Below are positions 7,480-16,431 of a stretch of DNA of 64,000 nt, piece after piece. The notes under the pieces are model-generated. The model searched no databases. It saw only the letters and a list, made by a program, of their open reading frames with translations, and was not told where the DNA came from. Position numbers and translations under genes: made by a program. Origin of the DNA: Streptomyces sp. V3I7 (GTDB lineage Bacteria; Actinomycetota; Actinomycetes; Streptomycetales; Streptomycetaceae); contig NZ_JAUSZK010000001.1 of NCBI RefSeq assembly GCF_030817495.1, positions 4,443,001 through 4,507,000 on the forward strand. Reading direction: 5' to 3'. Numbering within the stretch: the first letter of the stretch is position 1; the number at the start of each line of letters is the position of its first letter.

Positions 7480-8216
7480 CCCGCACCAGAACAGGCACCG
7501 CGAGCACCCGCGTCCGTACCGGTTTCGGGATCCCCGGCTATGCGCACCCCCTCGTCGCCCCGGCCGAGTGGGCCGAACTCACCCGGCCCGGCACGCCGTT
7601 GCACTGGGTCGTCCTCGACGTCGCGGGCGGCCCCGGCAGCCGCCCAGACCCGCACTGCCTGGAGGCGGCCGCCCGGTTGCGCACCGCGGGCGTCCGGGTC
7701 CTCGGGCGGCTGGACGCCGCCCATGGCGCCCGCACCTTCGTGGACCTGCTTCCCGAGGCGCAGCGCTACGCCGACTGGTACCGGGTCGACGGCTTCTACC
7801 TCGACCGCTGTCCGGCCGAGCGCGGCGCGCTCCCCGACGTACGGCGCACCGTCACCACGCTCCGCGCGATCCAGCCCGAGGCCCACATCGTCCTCGGCCA
7901 CGGCACTCACCCCTACGCCGGCTACGCCGAGAACGCCGACCAGCTCGTGACCTTCTCCGGTCCCTGGTCCGAGTACCGCTGGTCGCAGGTCGCCGAGTGG
8001 ACCGCCGACTACCCGCCCGACCGCTTCTGCCACTTCGTCCACGGCGTACCCCGCGGCCACCTGGAGGAGGCGCTGCGGATCGCCCGCTGGCAGGGCGCGG
8101 CGACGATCTACTTCACCGACCGCACCGATCGCGGCGGACGGATGGACCCGTGGGAGACCATGCCCGGCTACTGGGACGAGATCGTCTCGCACATCGGAAC
8201 GGGTGTCTCGGAATGA
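7467..8216 (+). CDS. Spherulation-specific family 4 (spherulin-4-like) protein
   Basis: A 249-residue TIM-barrel-type protein of the spherulin-4 family. Recognisable segments are FGIPGYAHPL near the start, VDGFYLDRCP and IVLGHGTHPYAGYAE in the middle and YWDEIV at the end. Acidic residues in YLDR and nearby are candidate catalytic positions. Fungal Sph3, a GH135 spherulin-4 enzyme, cleaves galactosaminogalactan, and PelA carries a related glycosidase function. No signal peptide is evident, so how it would reach an extracellular glycan is unclear. GTG 7467 has GGAGG five bases upstream and lies inside the epimerase gene. It is the last gene of the operon, ending 64 bp before moeZ. Confidence 0.85.
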   Translation: MPHLTRTRTGTASTRVRTGFGIPGYAHPLVAPAEWAELTRPGTPLHWVVLDVAGGPGSRPDPHCLEAAARLRTAGVRVLGRLDAAHGARTFVDLLPEAQRYADWYRVDGFYLDRCPAERGALPDVRRTVTTLRAIQPEAHIVLGHGTHPYAGYAENADQLVTFSGPWSEYRWSQVAEWTADYPPDRFCHFVHGVPRGHLEEALRIARWQGAATIYFTDRTDRGGRMDPWETMPGYWDEIVSHIGTGVSE

Positions 8217-8235
8217 AGAAGGCCGTGGCAGTGTT
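8209..8235 (+). promoter_or_regulatory. Candidate SigR promoter for moeZ
   Basis: CGGAAT at 8209-8214, an 18-bp spacer and GTT at 8233-8235 match the SigR consensus GGGAAT-N18-GTT except for the first base. The expected start of transcription near 8241 leaves a leader of about 40 nt before GTG 8280. The -35 overlaps the last codons of the upstream gene. Confidence 0.72.
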
Positions 8236-8279
8236 ACAGGGAGAACGACTGTAGTGATCGACCGACCATCGGAGTCCCC

Positions 8280-9458
8280 GTGTCGCTGCCACCCCTGGTC
8301 GAGCCAGCTTCTGAGCTCACCGTAGACGAGGTTCGCCGGTACTCCCGCCACCTGATCATCCCCGATGTCGGAATGGACGGGCAGAAGCGGCTGAAGAACG
8401 CCAAGGTGCTCTGTGTGGGCGCCGGCGGTCTGGGCTCGCCGGCGTTGATGTACCTGGCCGCGGCGGGCGTCGGCACGCTCGGCATCGTGGAGTTCGACGA
8501 GGTCGACGAATCGAACCTGCAGCGCCAGATCATCCACAGCCAGTCCGACATCGGCCGCTCCAAGGCCGAGTCCGCGCGCGACACCGTCAAGGGCATCAAC
8601 CCGTACGTGGACGTGATCCTTCACGAGGAGCGGCTCGAGGCCGACAACGTGATGGACATCTTCAGCCAGTACGACCTGATCGTCGACGGCACGGACAACT
8701 TCGCGACCCGCTACCTGGTCAACGACGCGTGCGTGCTGCTGAACAAGCCGTACGTGTGGGGTTCGATCTACCGCTTCGACGGCCAGGCCTCCGTCTTCTG
8801 GTCCGAGTACGGACCCTGCTACCGCTGCCTCTACCCGGAGCCCCCGCCGCCGGGCATGGTCCCCTCCTGCGCCGAGGGCGGCGTCCTGGGCGTGCTGTGC
8901 GCGTCCATCGGCTCCATCCAGGTCAACGAGGCCATCAAGCTCCTCGCGGGTATCGGCGATCCGCTGGTCGGCCGACTGATGATCTACGACGCCCTGGAGA
9001 TGCAGTACCGCCAGGTCAAGGTCCGCAAGGACCCCAACTGCGCGGTCTGCGGCGAGAACGCCACGGTCACCGAGCTCATCGACTACGAGGCCTTCTGCGG
9101 CGCCGTCTCGGAGGAGGCCCAGGCGGCCGCCGCCGACTCCACGATCACTCCCAAGCAGCTCAAGGAGTGGATCGACGACGGCGAGAACATCGAGATCATC
9201 GATGTCCGCGAGCCGAACGAGTACGAGATCGTCTCCATCCCGGGCGCCAAGCTGATCCCGAAGAACGAGTTCCTCATGGGCAACGCCCTCCAGGACCTCC
9301 CGCAGAACAAGAAGATCGTCCTGCACTGCAAGACGGGTGTCCGCAGTGCGGAAGTCCTCGCGGTCCTGAAGTCCGCGGGCTTCGCGGACGCCGTCCACGT
9401 CGGCGGCGGTGTGATCGGCTGGGTCAACCAGATCGAACCGCAGAAGCCGGTCTACTGA
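8280..9458 (+). CDS. moeZ: MoeZ adenylyltransferase/sulfurtransferase
   Basis: A 392-residue fusion of an N-terminal ThiF/MoeB E1-like domain and a C-terminal rhodanese domain. The ATP-binding loop GAGGLGSPALMYLAAAG lies near residue 45. Zinc-type cysteines appear as CYRC near 181 and CAVCG near 248. The rhodanese active-site Cys is in CKTGVRSAE near residue 349. MoeZ adenylates and sulfurates the C-termini of small ubiquitin-like sulfur carriers (MoaD, ThiS, CysO types), feeding molybdopterin, thiamine and cysteine pathways. GTG 8280 follows GGAG at 5 nt. Supply of sulfur carriers fits the SigR-type promoter upstream. It converges on the lipoprotein gene, with a strong terminator between. 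Confidence 0.95.
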   Translation: MSLPPLVEPASELTVDEVRRYSRHLIIPDVGMDGQKRLKNAKVLCVGAGGLGSPALMYLAAAGVGTLGIVEFDEVDESNLQRQIIHSQSDIGRSKAESARDTVKGINPYVDVILHEERLEADNVMDIFSQYDLIVDGTDNFATRYLVNDACVLLNKPYVWGSIYRFDGQASVFWSEYGPCYRCLYPEPPPPGMVPSCAEGGVLGVLCASIGSIQVNEAIKLLAGIGDPLVGRLMIYDALEMQYRQVKVRKDPNCAVCGENATVTELIDYEAFCGAVSEEAQAAAADSTITPKQLKEWIDDGENIEIIDVREPNEYEIVSIPGAKLIPKNEFLMGNALQDLPQNKKIVLHCKTGVRSAEVLAVLKSAGFADAVHVGGGVIGWVNQIEPQKPVY

Positions 9459-9483
9459 GCCACGGCTCGCCCTGCTTTCCTGG

Positions 9484-9526
9484 CGGCGGGGGCCCTGGGC
9501 ACCACGGGTGCGCGGGGCCCCCGCCG
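9484..9526. terminator. Bidirectional terminator between moeZ and the peptidase gene
   Basis: CGGCGGGGGCCC (9484-9495) pairs perfectly with GGGCCCCCGCCG (9515-9526). The interior holds a second small stem, GCACC-ACG-GGTGC. It lies between two convergent stops. Confidence 0.85.
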
Positions 9527-9529
9527 TCG

Positions 9530-11080
9530 TCATGAGCAGACCTTGCCGTCCTTGGGGACCTTGCCCTTCAGCAGGTAGGCGTTCACCGTCGAGTCGACGC
9601 ATTCGCTGCCGTTCCCGTACGCGCCGTGGCCCTCGCCCTTCCAGGTCAGTTCCACGCCCACGCCCTTGCCGAGTTCGTCCGCCATCCTGCGGGCGCCCTC
9701 GTACGGGGTCGCGGGGTCCCCGGTGTTGCCGACGAGCAGGATCGGTGCCGCGCCCGGCGCGCTGACCTCCGGGGTGTCGTACTGCCCGGCCACCGGCCAG
9801 TCGTGGCACCAGCCGGCCGCGTCCCAACCGAGAAAGTCCCCGAAGACCGGCGAGATCCCCTCGAACTCGGGCAGCCGCCGCTTCGTCTCCTCGGGAGTCG
9901 GGCGCTGCCGGACATCCAGGCACGATATGACCCGTTGCGCATGGGTCCTCGTGCCGTAGTGCCCCGAGGAGTCACGGTCGTTGTAGCGGTCGGCGAGGGA
10001 CAGCAACTCTGTGCCGTCGCCCTCCCGCGCCGCCCTCAGAGCACTGGTCAGCGTCGGCCAACTGGACCGGCTGTACAGCGGCAGGACGATGCCGGTGACC
10101 GCGAGACCCTGGGTGAGCCTTCGTCCGGAGGAGGTGGGGAGGGTCCTGGCGTCGAGGCGGCGGAGCAGGCCGGCGATCTCCCGTGAGCCCTTCCTCGGGT
10201 CCTGGCCCGTGGACTTGAGGTAGTCGTCCAGGGCCCGTTGGAAGCCCCGGGCCTGGTTCTCGGCGTGGCCCCAGGTGTCGGCGGTCGGGTCGACCACCGC
10301 GTCGAGGGTCATCCGCCCCACGTTCCGGGGGAACAAGTGGGCGTAGACGCCACCGAGTTCGGTGCCGTAGGAGATGCCGAAGTAGTGCAGATTGCGGTCG
10401 CCGAGCACCTGGCGCATCAGGTCCATGTCGCGGGCTGTGTCGGTGGTCGAGACGTGTGCCATGAGTTTTTCGGCGCTCCGTGCGCAGCCCCGGGCGAAGT
10501 CGGTGGCGTCCCTCAGGTACGCCTTCTCCTCGGCCGGCGTGTCCGGCGTCGCGTCCACGCGCTCGGCGGCCCGGATGGCCCGGTCGCCGCGACAGCGGAC
10601 GCCTCCGCTCGCTCCGACTCCGCGCGGATCCCAGCTCACCAGGTCGTAGCGCTCATGCAACGCCGGGACGCTGGTGGCGTAGTACGGCATCGCCGACAGG
10701 CCGGAGCCGCCGGGGCCGCCGAAGTTGAACAGCAGCGAGCCGATGCGGTCGTGGCCCGTGGCACGCGACCGGATCAGTGCGAGGCCGATGGTCGTGCCGT
10801 CCGGCTTCGCCCAGTCCAGGGGGACCTTGAGCGTCGCGCACCGCCAGGCGTCGCTCGGTGTGGCGGAGTCGGCGGTGGCCTTGCACCGGCCCCACTCCAG
10901 CTTCTGCGATGTGAGCGAGGAAGGCAGCGCGGCGGTCGTCGGCGACCCCGATCCGGACCCCGGCCCCGAGGGCGGGCCGGTCGGATTCTTCTCCCCGTCC
11001 CCGCCCGACGGTCCCCCGCCGCACCCGGCCACCAGCACCGCCGCGACGAGCGCGGCCGCCCACCGTACGAAACGCATCAT
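9530..11080 (-). CDS. Tap-like alpha/beta hydrolase lipoprotein (tripeptidyl aminopeptidase family)
   Basis: A 516-residue secreted lipoprotein. The signal peptide ends in the lipobox LVAGC near residue 20, followed by a Gly/Ser/Pro linker. The peptidase S33/TAP fold shows the oxyanion FGGPGGSG, the nucleophile Ser in GISYGTELGG, the acid in GNTGDPATPYEG and the base His in GEGHGAYG. It probably trims tripeptides from secreted proteins at the cell surface, like Streptomyces Tap, SlpD and SlpE. The start is the first ATG of a tandem ATG pair, 11080, behind a G-rich ribosome site; ATG 11077 and GTG 11095 are alternatives. The next gene upstream on the same strand is a clear paralogue. Confidence 0.88.
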   Translation of the reverse strand: MMRFVRWAAALVAAVLVAGCGGGPSGGDGEKNPTGPPSGPGSGSGSPTTAALPSSLTSQKLEWGRCKATADSATPSDAWRCATLKVPLDWAKPDGTTIGLALIRSRATGHDRIGSLLFNFGGPGGSGLSAMPYYATSVPALHERYDLVSWDPRGVGASGGVRCRGDRAIRAAERVDATPDTPAEEKAYLRDATDFARGCARSAEKLMAHVSTTDTARDMDLMRQVLGDRNLHYFGISYGTELGGVYAHLFPRNVGRMTLDAVVDPTADTWGHAENQARGFQRALDDYLKSTGQDPRKGSREIAGLLRRLDARTLPTSSGRRLTQGLAVTGIVLPLYSRSSWPTLTSALRAAREGDGTELLSLADRYNDRDSSGHYGTRTHAQRVISCLDVRQRPTPEETKRRLPEFEGISPVFGDFLGWDAAGWCHDWPVAGQYDTPEVSAPGAAPILLVGNTGDPATPYEGARRMADELGKGVGVELTWKGEGHGAYGNGSECVDSTVNAYLLKGKVPKDGKVCS

Positions 11081-11215
11081 GCGCACCCCCCTCACGAGCC
11101 CGCCGCGCCTTCGCCGCGGTGAGCAGTCAGGCCATCGTAGGCCGATCGAGCCGAGCCCGCGGCAGCCTGTGGATAACGCTCTGACCTGCTGTTTTCTCGG
11201 GAAATCGGCGATGGC

Positions 11216-12754
11216 TCACGAACAGACCTTCCCGGTCGCCGGCACCTTCCCGTCCAGCAGATAGCCGTCCACGGCCCCCTGCACGCACTTGTTCTTGCTG
11301 TCGTACGCCCCGTGCCCCTGCCCCTTGTACGTCAGCTCGACGCCAACCCCCTTGCCGAGCGCCTCCACCATCCTGCGCGCCCCCTCGTACGGGGTCGCCG
11401 GGTCGCCGGTGTTGCCCACCACGAGGATCGGCGCCGACCCGGGTGCGCTCACGTCGGGATGGTCGGCGGCCCCGGGCACCGCCCAGTCGGTGCAGCTGAC
11501 CAGGCCCCAGGCGAGGTAGTCCCCGAACAGCGGGGAGGCGGCGCGGAACTGGGGCAGCTTCTGCTCGACGTCGTTGGTCGTGTACCGGGGCTTCTCGTCC
11601 GCGCAGTTGATCGCCACGTTGGCCGCGGTGATGTTGCTGTACTCGCCGTCCTCGTTGCGTCCGTTCATCGAGTCCGACAGCAGCATCAGGATCTTTCCGT
11701 TGCCCTCGTAGGCCTCCTGGAGGCCCTCGGTGAGGTACTCCCAGAAGTCCTTGGAGTACAGGGACTGCGCGATGCCGTTCGTTGCGGCGGTCTGGGTCAG
11801 CTCGCGCGGGAAGACGCCGGGGATCGGCTTCTTCTCCAGGTCCTTGAGCAGCTTGGCGATGCGGTCCTTGACGTCCTGCGCGGTGTCGCCGATCGGGCAG
11901 TCGGTGACCTGGGACGTGCAGTCCTCGGCGAAGTTGTCGAGGGCGAGCTGGAAGCCCCTGGCCTGGCCGAGCGAGCCCTGCTCGGGGTTCTGCGTGGGGT
12001 CGACGACCGCGTCGAACACGGCCCGGCCCACGTGCTTGGGGAACAAGTGGGCGTACACGCCGCCCAGTTCGGTGCCGTAGGAGATGCCGAAGTAGTGCAG
12101 TTTGCGGTCGCCGAGGACCTGGCGCATCAGGTCCATGTCGCGTGCCGTGTCCGTGGTGCGCACATGCGGCAGTATCTTGGGGGAGTTCTTCTCACAGGCC
12201 CCGTTGAACTTCTCGGTGCGGTCGACCAGTTGTCGGACCTCGGTGTTGTCGTCCGGCATCGCGTCCTGCTGGAAGAACTCGTCGAGCTGGGCGTTGTCCT
12301 CGCACTCGACGGGCGCACTGCGGCCGACCCCGCGCGGGTCGAAGCTGACCAGGTCGTAGCGGGTGCGCAGTTTCGTGTAGTCCTGGCCGAAGGCGGGCAG
12401 TGTGGAGACGCCGCTGCCCCCTGGGCCGCCGAAGTTGAAGATGAGCGAGCCGATCCGCCGATCCGGGTCGCCGCTCGCCTTGGCCCGGATCAGCGCGATC
12501 CCGATCGTGGCGCCGTGCGGCTTGCTCCAGTCGAGGGGCGTCTTCATGGTGGCGCACTGCCAGGGGACGCCGCCGGGCAGCGGTGACGGGGACTCGCCGC
12601 CGCCCTCCGCCTCGGAAGGGGCCGGGCAGTCCTTCCAGTCCAGTTCCTGGGTCCTGAGATCCCCGTCCTCGGAGCCGTTGCTGCAGCTCACCAGCAGGGA
12701 GGGCAGCAGCAGAGCGGCGGTCAGGGCGACACGGATCCGGGAGGGGGTCAGCAT
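11216..12754 (-). CDS. Tap-like alpha/beta hydrolase lipoprotein, paralogue
   Basis: A 512-residue paralogue of the neighbouring peptidase. The signal peptide carries the lipobox LLVSC at about residue 24. The catalytic elements FGGPGGSG, GISYGTELGG, GNTGDPATPYEG and GQGHGAYD are all conserved, and long stretches such as the DTARDMDLMRQVLGD region are identical between the two. An additional cysteine-containing segment (EDCTSQVTDCPIG) absent from the other copy may form a disulfide. The function is probably surface tripeptidyl aminopeptidase. About 135 bp separate it from the downstream copy, so the pair looks like a tandem duplication that has diverged. Confidence 0.88.
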   Translation of the reverse strand: MLTPSRIRVALTAALLLPSLLVSCSNGSEDGDLRTQELDWKDCPAPSEAEGGGESPSPLPGGVPWQCATMKTPLDWSKPHGATIGIALIRAKASGDPDRRIGSLIFNFGGPGGSGVSTLPAFGQDYTKLRTRYDLVSFDPRGVGRSAPVECEDNAQLDEFFQQDAMPDDNTEVRQLVDRTEKFNGACEKNSPKILPHVRTTDTARDMDLMRQVLGDRKLHYFGISYGTELGGVYAHLFPKHVGRAVFDAVVDPTQNPEQGSLGQARGFQLALDNFAEDCTSQVTDCPIGDTAQDVKDRIAKLLKDLEKKPIPGVFPRELTQTAATNGIAQSLYSKDFWEYLTEGLQEAYEGNGKILMLLSDSMNGRNEDGEYSNITAANVAINCADEKPRYTTNDVEQKLPQFRAASPLFGDYLAWGLVSCTDWAVPGAADHPDVSAPGSAPILVVGNTGDPATPYEGARRMVEALGKGVGVELTYKGQGHGAYDSKNKCVQGAVDGYLLDGKVPATGKVCS

Positions 12755-12877
12755 GATCCCATCCTGGGTCCGTGTGCCACGGGGCGCTCGGGGCGCGGGC
12801 CGTACGAGGTACGGCCAGGAGGTACGACTCCTGCGCGGCCGCCCGCGCGCGGACGGCTGCCCCCGGGCCGATCGCGC

Positions 12878-15592
12878 CTACAGGGCTCCCTTGCGCGTGA
12901 GGTGGTTGAACGCGAGCCAGCCCGGCAGTACCGGCAGCCACAGGGTCAGCAGCCGGTAGAGCAGGACGGCCGGTGCGGCGACCTCCTTGGGGAGGCCGAC
13001 GGCGATGAGACCGACCGTCAGGGTCGCCTCCACGGCGCCGACGCCGCCCGGCGTGGGCGCCGCCGACCCGAGCGCGTTGCCCGCGAGGAAGACGACCGCC
13101 ACGCTGGCGATGCTGAGCGACGTCGTCTGGTCGCCGAACGCGCGGATCGAGGCGTCCAGGCACATCACGAAGCAGCCGGTCAGCAACAGCATGCCGCCGA
13201 TCCCGGTGATCAGCTTCTGCGGCCGCTGGAGCACGTCGAGCATGCGCGGCACGACACCGGCGAACAGCGACCTAACGCGCGTGGAGATGAACTTCCGCAG
13301 GAACGGCACCGAGGTCACCACGAGCACGAGCACCGCCACCGTCAGCAGCCCCGCGATGACCGTCCGGGACGGCGACAGCGACGGCGTCTTCTCGGTGCCG
13401 GTCAGATAGCCGAAGGCCAGCAGCATCAGGATGTGGCAGCCGAGCCCGAACAACTGCGAGGCGCCGACACTCGCCACGGCGAGGCCGGGGCGCACGCCCG
13501 CGCGCTGGAGGAAGCGCGTGTTCAGGGCGACACCGCCGACCGCGGCCGGCGCGACGATCTTCACGAACGACCCGGCGACCTGTGCCGCCACGGTCCGCAG
13601 GAACGGAACCCGCTCGGGTACGAAGCCCAGGAGGGCCATCGCCGCGGCCACGTAGCTGAGCGCCGAGAACGCCACCGCCGCGGCGACCCAGCCCCACTGA
13701 GCGTTGGCGATCAGGGGGCCGAACCGGATGTGCGTGAGCTGCGTCAGCAGGAAGTACGCGCCGATGGCGCCGGCGATGAAGCTGATCAGCGTGCGCGGCC
13801 GCACCCGCTCCAGACGGGCCGGCTCCACGGGCGCCTGCGGCCTGATGCGCAGCACCTGGTGCCGGATCTGCGTGAGGAGATCCTCCTCGCGGGCCTCCTC
13901 CAGCGCCTCGTCGATGGCCCGCTTCTCGGCCCGCTGCTCGGCGCGCACCGTCTTCTTGTCGGGATTCTCCAGGGCCGGTCTGGTGTCCTCCGAGGCCTCC
14001 GCCAGGCGGGCCTCCTTGGCCTGACGGGACGCCTCGAGCACCGCCTCGCGCTCGCGCTGGGCCCGCTCCCGGGCCAGTTTGCGCAGCGTCGCGCGCGTGG
14101 AGCGGGTCAGGGCGATCGGCTGGAGCATCGGCAGGCAGTCGGCCACAGCGTCGGGGCCGAGGACGCCGACGGCCGAGGCCACCGTGCGTTCAGCGCCCAC
14201 CCTGAGCCCCAGGGTGGTGACCATCTGCGCGATGTCCATGCGCAGCAGCAGGTCACCGGCCGCGATCTCGCCGCCGCGCAGATCGGTGAGGATCACGCTG
14301 CCGGAACGATCCACCAGAATCGCGTCACCCGCCAGCCTCCGGTGCGCGATGCGGCGGGCCTGGAGCGCCTGCACCTGATGCCAGGCATTGCGCAGCAGGT
14401 CGTCGGTGATCTCCTCGTCGGCCAGCGAGTCGAGCGTGCGCCCGCCGGTGTGCTCGTAGACCAGCATCACCGCGTCCGGGCCCAGCTCGGAGGTGGCGAT
14501 CAGCTGGGGGGTGTTGGCGCCGGCCGCGGTGGCCGCGTACGCCAGCAGCGCCTCCTGCTCCAGCGCCTGGCGCAGGGACTGGAAGCTGCTGCGGGTGGCG
14601 AAGCCGCGCAGGGTCAGGTTGCGCCACACGCGGTAGAAGAAGCCCTGGGCCTGCTGCTCCCGGTCGACGACGGTGACGTCGAGGGGCGGGCCGTCCTCCA
14701 GGGTGACGAAGTAGCGCCGGCCGCGGTCGCCGTTCTCGCTGTCCGGGACCTCCTGGCGGGCGGCGGTCACGGGATGGAAGCCGACGTGCCGCAGCCCCGC
14801 GAGCAGGGTCTGCCCCGTCGGACGGACGTTGGGCGAGCCGACCGCGTACAGCGTCCCGTAGGCCACGGTCCAGCCGATGAGCACCGTCAGGATGATCGAG
14901 AACGGTGTCGTGTAGCCGGTGACCAGCATGGAGAACGCGTCGAGCAGCAGCACGATCCACAACACCGCGCGCCAGCGAGGTCTGCGGGACATGCCGACGG
15001 CTGTCATGTATGCGATGACAGGGGCGAGATAGCCGTGCACCGGGTCCGTCAGCGCGTGGACGTCGCCGGGATAGGGCTGGGTGAGCGCCTCCTGGATCGA
15101 GTGCGGGGCTGCCCGGGCGACCCATAGGTCGGTGGCCAGCGTCACGCCGTGGGCAAGGACCGCGGCGAGCACACCGTCGGCGATGCGCAGCCCGTCCCGT
15201 TTGATCAGCCGCTCGATCGCGAACGCCACGGGCACCAGCAGGATCGCGATGCTCGACGCGAGCCCCGCGATCTTGATGAGCAGGTCGGGCGCCTGACCGG
15301 TGCCCTTGTTGATGTCCTGCTCGAGGCCCGAGGTCGTGCCATGGGCGAACGCGGCGATCGCGAGCAGGACGACGATGCCTAGCACGCCCACCACGAACCG
15401 CATGAGGTCGGACGGACGGTGCACGCGCGCGGGGAGCAGCGGTTCGTCGCCCTCGACCTCGCCCGTGCGGCCGTCGTCGGGGACGCGCGCCTTCTTGTCG
15501 GCGTCGTCGTCGCCCGCGTCGGCCGGATTCCGGCGCGCCGCAGCGTCAGACGTGCCCTCCGCGCCTTCGGGAGGCACGCCCTGCTGCTTCAT
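12878..15592 (-). CDS. LPG-synthase-TM family membrane protein with internal kinase-like region
   Basis: A 904-residue membrane protein in three parts. Residues about 55-270 hold six hydrophobic helices. Residues about 280-560 are soluble and resemble a protein-kinase/phosphotransferase fold, with HRRLAGDAILV in the catalytic-loop position and DLRGG where DFG would be. Residues about 600-900 form the LPG-synthase transmembrane (UPF0104) domain with about eight helices, including GNALGSAAPTPGGVGAVEATL. The mprF-type aminoacyl-transfer domain is absent, so it is not a complete lysyl-PG synthase; lipid flipping or glycolipid work is possible. ATG 15592 is preferred over 15616 because AAGAAGAG precedes it. 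Confidence 0.85.
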   Translation of the reverse strand: MKQQGVPPEGAEGTSDAAARRNPADAGDDDADKKARVPDDGRTGEVEGDEPLLPARVHRPSDLMRFVVGVLGIVVLLAIAAFAHGTTSGLEQDINKGTGQAPDLLIKIAGLASSIAILLVPVAFAIERLIKRDGLRIADGVLAAVLAHGVTLATDLWVARAAPHSIQEALTQPYPGDVHALTDPVHGYLAPVIAYMTAVGMSRRPRWRAVLWIVLLLDAFSMLVTGYTTPFSIILTVLIGWTVAYGTLYAVGSPNVRPTGQTLLAGLRHVGFHPVTAARQEVPDSENGDRGRRYFVTLEDGPPLDVTVVDREQQAQGFFYRVWRNLTLRGFATRSSFQSLRQALEQEALLAYAATAAGANTPQLIATSELGPDAVMLVYEHTGGRTLDSLADEEITDDLLRNAWHQVQALQARRIAHRRLAGDAILVDRSGSVILTDLRGGEIAAGDLLLRMDIAQMVTTLGLRVGAERTVASAVGVLGPDAVADCLPMLQPIALTRSTRATLRKLARERAQREREAVLEASRQAKEARLAEASEDTRPALENPDKKTVRAEQRAEKRAIDEALEEAREEDLLTQIRHQVLRIRPQAPVEPARLERVRPRTLISFIAGAIGAYFLLTQLTHIRFGPLIANAQWGWVAAAVAFSALSYVAAAMALLGFVPERVPFLRTVAAQVAGSFVKIVAPAAVGGVALNTRFLQRAGVRPGLAVASVGASQLFGLGCHILMLLAFGYLTGTEKTPSLSPSRTVIAGLLTVAVLVLVVTSVPFLRKFISTRVRSLFAGVVPRMLDVLQRPQKLITGIGGMLLLTGCFVMCLDASIRAFGDQTTSLSIASVAVVFLAGNALGSAAPTPGGVGAVEATLTVGLIAVGLPKEVAAPAVLLYRLLTLWLPVLPGWLAFNHLTRKGAL

Positions 15593-15777
15593 GGTCTCTT
15601 CTTGATCTCGTATCACCAGTCACCGCCCGCACGATGGTGGCATGCCCCGGCGACACACGGGGGCATCAGGGTGCAAATGCGGGGGCGCACAGTCTGCCGC
15701 AAACACCGCCGAAGGGCGACGGTGCGAGGGCCCGGGGCCGCCGCACGTTGTCGGTGGGGTCGGGCAGGATGGGAGGA

Positions 15778-16164
15778 ATGAGCGAGCGGAGCTTTCCGGA
15801 GGACACCCACGCGGGGCACGGGGACGCGCTGCCCGAGTACGCCGAGCGGGTCCTCGACGTCGCCGAGCGGATTCCGCCGGGACGGGTCATGACGTACGGG
15901 GACGTCGCCGAGTGGCTGGAGGAGGGTGGCCCCCGGCAGGTCGGCCGTGTGATGGCCCTCTACGGGAGCGCCGTCCCGTGGTGGCGCGTGGTGCGCGCCG
16001 ACGGGGTCCTGCTGCCCGGCGAGGAACTGCGGGCCCTCGGCCACTACCGCCAGGAGGGCACCCCGCTGAAGCAGGCGAGCCGGGCCGCCGAGGGCCACAT
16101 GCCGCGGCTCGACATGAGACGGGCCCGGTGGGACGGCGGCGCGAGTGCGGAGGGTCACACCTGA
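15778..16164 (+). CDS. Alkyltransferase-like protein (MGMT fold, no reactive Cys)
   Basis: A 128-residue MGMT-family protein. The helix-turn-helix segment IPPGRVMTYGDVAEWL and the recognition region RQVGRVMALYG are present. At the position of the reactive PCHR motif of O6-alkylguanine transferases the sequence reads PWWRVV, so the acceptor cysteine is missing. That is the hallmark of alkyltransferase-like (ATL) proteins, which bind O6-alkylguanine lesions and recruit nucleotide excision repair rather than repairing directly. ATG 15778 is only one base after GGAGG but seven bases after a -10-like CAGGAT, so the mRNA may be leaderless. It precedes two recombination/repair helicases. Confidence 0.88.
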   Translation: MSERSFPEDTHAGHGDALPEYAERVLDVAERIPPGRVMTYGDVAEWLEEGGPRQVGRVMALYGSAVPWWRVVRADGVLLPGEELRALGHYRQEGTPLKQASRAAEGHMPRLDMRRARWDGGASAEGHT

Positions 16165-16431
16165 CAGCTTCCGCCATGGGAGGCCTCTTGGGGGAGCCTG
16201 TGGCTGTACGAGGGACACCAGGGACGCGTGTGACATGCCGTACGTTGACAAGCGTGGGACACGCGGGACGGGTGTGCTGCGAGGGCCACGAGGGATGAGG
16301 CAGAAGCGCCGCTTCCGTCCCCGTCACCGGCGTAGCGTCGTCGGCTGGGCGCGTCCCTCTCATCCCGCGGTCACTGCCCTCCGCGCGCGGCTGCCCGCCC
16401 ACCAGTACGACCACCAGGACCGGCGAACCAC
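16165..16431 (+). other. Gap before adnA
   Basis: No supported gene. A consensus -35 TTGACA lies at 16245-16250, but no clear -10 follows at 17-18 bp. An Arg-rich frame, 16234-16435, ends in a GTGA overlap with adnA; it is treated as a chance frame. Confidence 0.4.
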
